The notes under the pieces are model-generated. The model did not search any database. It was not told where the DNA came from and saw only the letters and a list, made by a program, of their open reading frames with translations. 64,000 nt of DNA from the NCBI GenBank assembly GCA_945903445.1, contig CAMDNZ010000001.1:106015-170014 (forward strand), written 5' to 3'. Made by a program: the position numbers and the translations under genes. Source of the DNA: Bordetella parapertussis (GTDB lineage Bacteria; Pseudomonadota; Gammaproteobacteria; Burkholderiales; Burkholderiaceae_B). How positions within the stretch are numbered: position 1 is the first letter of the stretch; every line of letters begins with the position of its first letter. Of the stretch, positions 63,518-64,000 are shown in pieces.

Positions 63518-64000
63518 ATGCCCGTCATCAATACTAACTACCTGTCGCTGGTAGCTCAAAACAACCTGACCAAATCGCAAAACACCCTGGGTTTGTCCAT
63601 CGAGTGTCTGTCCTCGGGCCTGCGTATCAACAGCGCCAAGGACGACGCTGCTGGTCAAGCCATCGCTAACCGTTTCACCTCGAACGTCAAAGGCCTGACC
63701 CAGGCCGCTCGTAATGCCAACGACGGTATTTCGATGGCTCAGACCGCCGAAGGGGCTTTGAACGAAATCAACAACAACTTGCAACGTATCCGCGAACTGA
63801 CGGTTCAAGCCAAGAGCGGCACAAACTCGGCCGCCGACCTCAGGTCGATTCAAGAGGAAGTCGGGCAGCGTTTGACTGAAATCAACCGCGTAGCCTCTCA
63901 AACCGACTTTAACGGCACCAAGGTTTTGAATGTCAGGGCCGGCGTACAGGTCAGCATCCAAGTTGGTGCCAACGACAACGAAGCCATCGGCTTTAACATC
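63518..64000 (+). CDS. fliC: Flagellin FliC, 3' truncated by window end
   Basis: The first 161 residues of flagellin are visible: D0/D1 N-terminal helices MPVINTNYLSLVAQNNLTKS, LRINSAKDDAAGQAIANRFT, NDGISMAQTAEGALNEIN and SQTDFNGTKVLN. Residue 30 is Cys (IECLSSG) where nearly all flagellins have Arg (IERLSSG). ATG 63518 has GGAG upstream. The rest of the gene lies outside the window. Confidence 0.96.
   Translation, partial: MPVINTNYLSLVAQNNLTKSQNTLGLSIECLSSGLRINSAKDDAAGQAIANRFTSNVKGLTQAARNANDGISMAQTAEGALNEINNNLQRIRELTVQAKSGTNSAADLRSIQEEVGQRLTEINRVASQTDFNGTKVLNVRAGVQVSIQVGANDNEAIGFNI

Noticed and set aside
1..64000. CRISPR arrays, tRNA, rRNA and insertion sequences
   Set aside because: No spaced direct repeats, no tRNA cloverleaf or rRNA sequence, and no transposase-like ORF were seen.

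Overview
The window is a near-complete flagellar and chemotaxis cluster from a GC-rich betaproteobacterium. FlhDC as master regulator, the gene order flhD-flhC-motA-motB-(cheY-like)-cheA-cheW, a folC-SPOR-cvpA-purF block and the protein sequences point to the Alcaligenaceae (Bordetella/Achromobacter/Castellaniella relatives). That placement is an inference from gene content; there is no 16S in the window.

Layout. 1-7153: housekeeping genes (3' part of glnD, dsbB, then purF-cvpA-SPOR protein-folC on the minus strand). 7201-12038: filament cap and export operon fliD-fliS-fliT, a second FliK-like protein, a FlhB C-domain-like protein, and the YcgR brake. 12117-13691 (minus): EAL phosphodiesterase and fliE. 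13913-25116: fliF-G-H-I-J-K-L-M-N-O-P-Q-R. 25383-29695 (minus): two chemoreceptors around a small lipoprotein. 29741-40045 (minus): flgL-K-J-I-H-G-F-E-D-C-B. 40180-41763 (plus): flgA, flgM, flgN. 41901-42854: a small low-GC toxin-antitoxin-like insertion. 42924-46234 (minus): flhA, flhB. 46374-55367 (minus): cheZ, cheY, cheB (broken), cheR, cheW, cheA, a lone receiver, motB, motA, flhC, flhD. 55855-63323 (plus): methyltransferase, FAD oxidoreductase, fliA, sugar aminotransferase, ATP-grasp protein and a TPR/OGT-like glycosyltransferase, a probable flagellin-modification block. 63518-64000: start of fliC.

How the parts work together. FlhDC should drive the basal body and fliA genes. FliA (sigma-28), held by FlgM, should drive the late genes; I read plausible sigma-28 promoters ahead of fliD, flgK, flgM, motA and fliC. 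YcgR and the EAL enzyme give a local c-di-GMP input.

The most striking observations are genetic breaks in the chemotaxis adaptation branch. cheB is split in its linker by a third copy of a 7-bp tandem repeat (two copies would be in frame). The second receptor loses a C-terminal DWETF tether because of a C8 tract; one more C restores it. A 98-codon MqsR-like toxin gene also carries a one-base shift. In addition, a 63-nt element is 70% identical upstream of the methyltransferase gene and of fliA, and the flagellin has a Cys where a conserved Arg normally stands. The breaks could be phase-variable switches, fixed mutations or sequence errors; reads are needed to decide.
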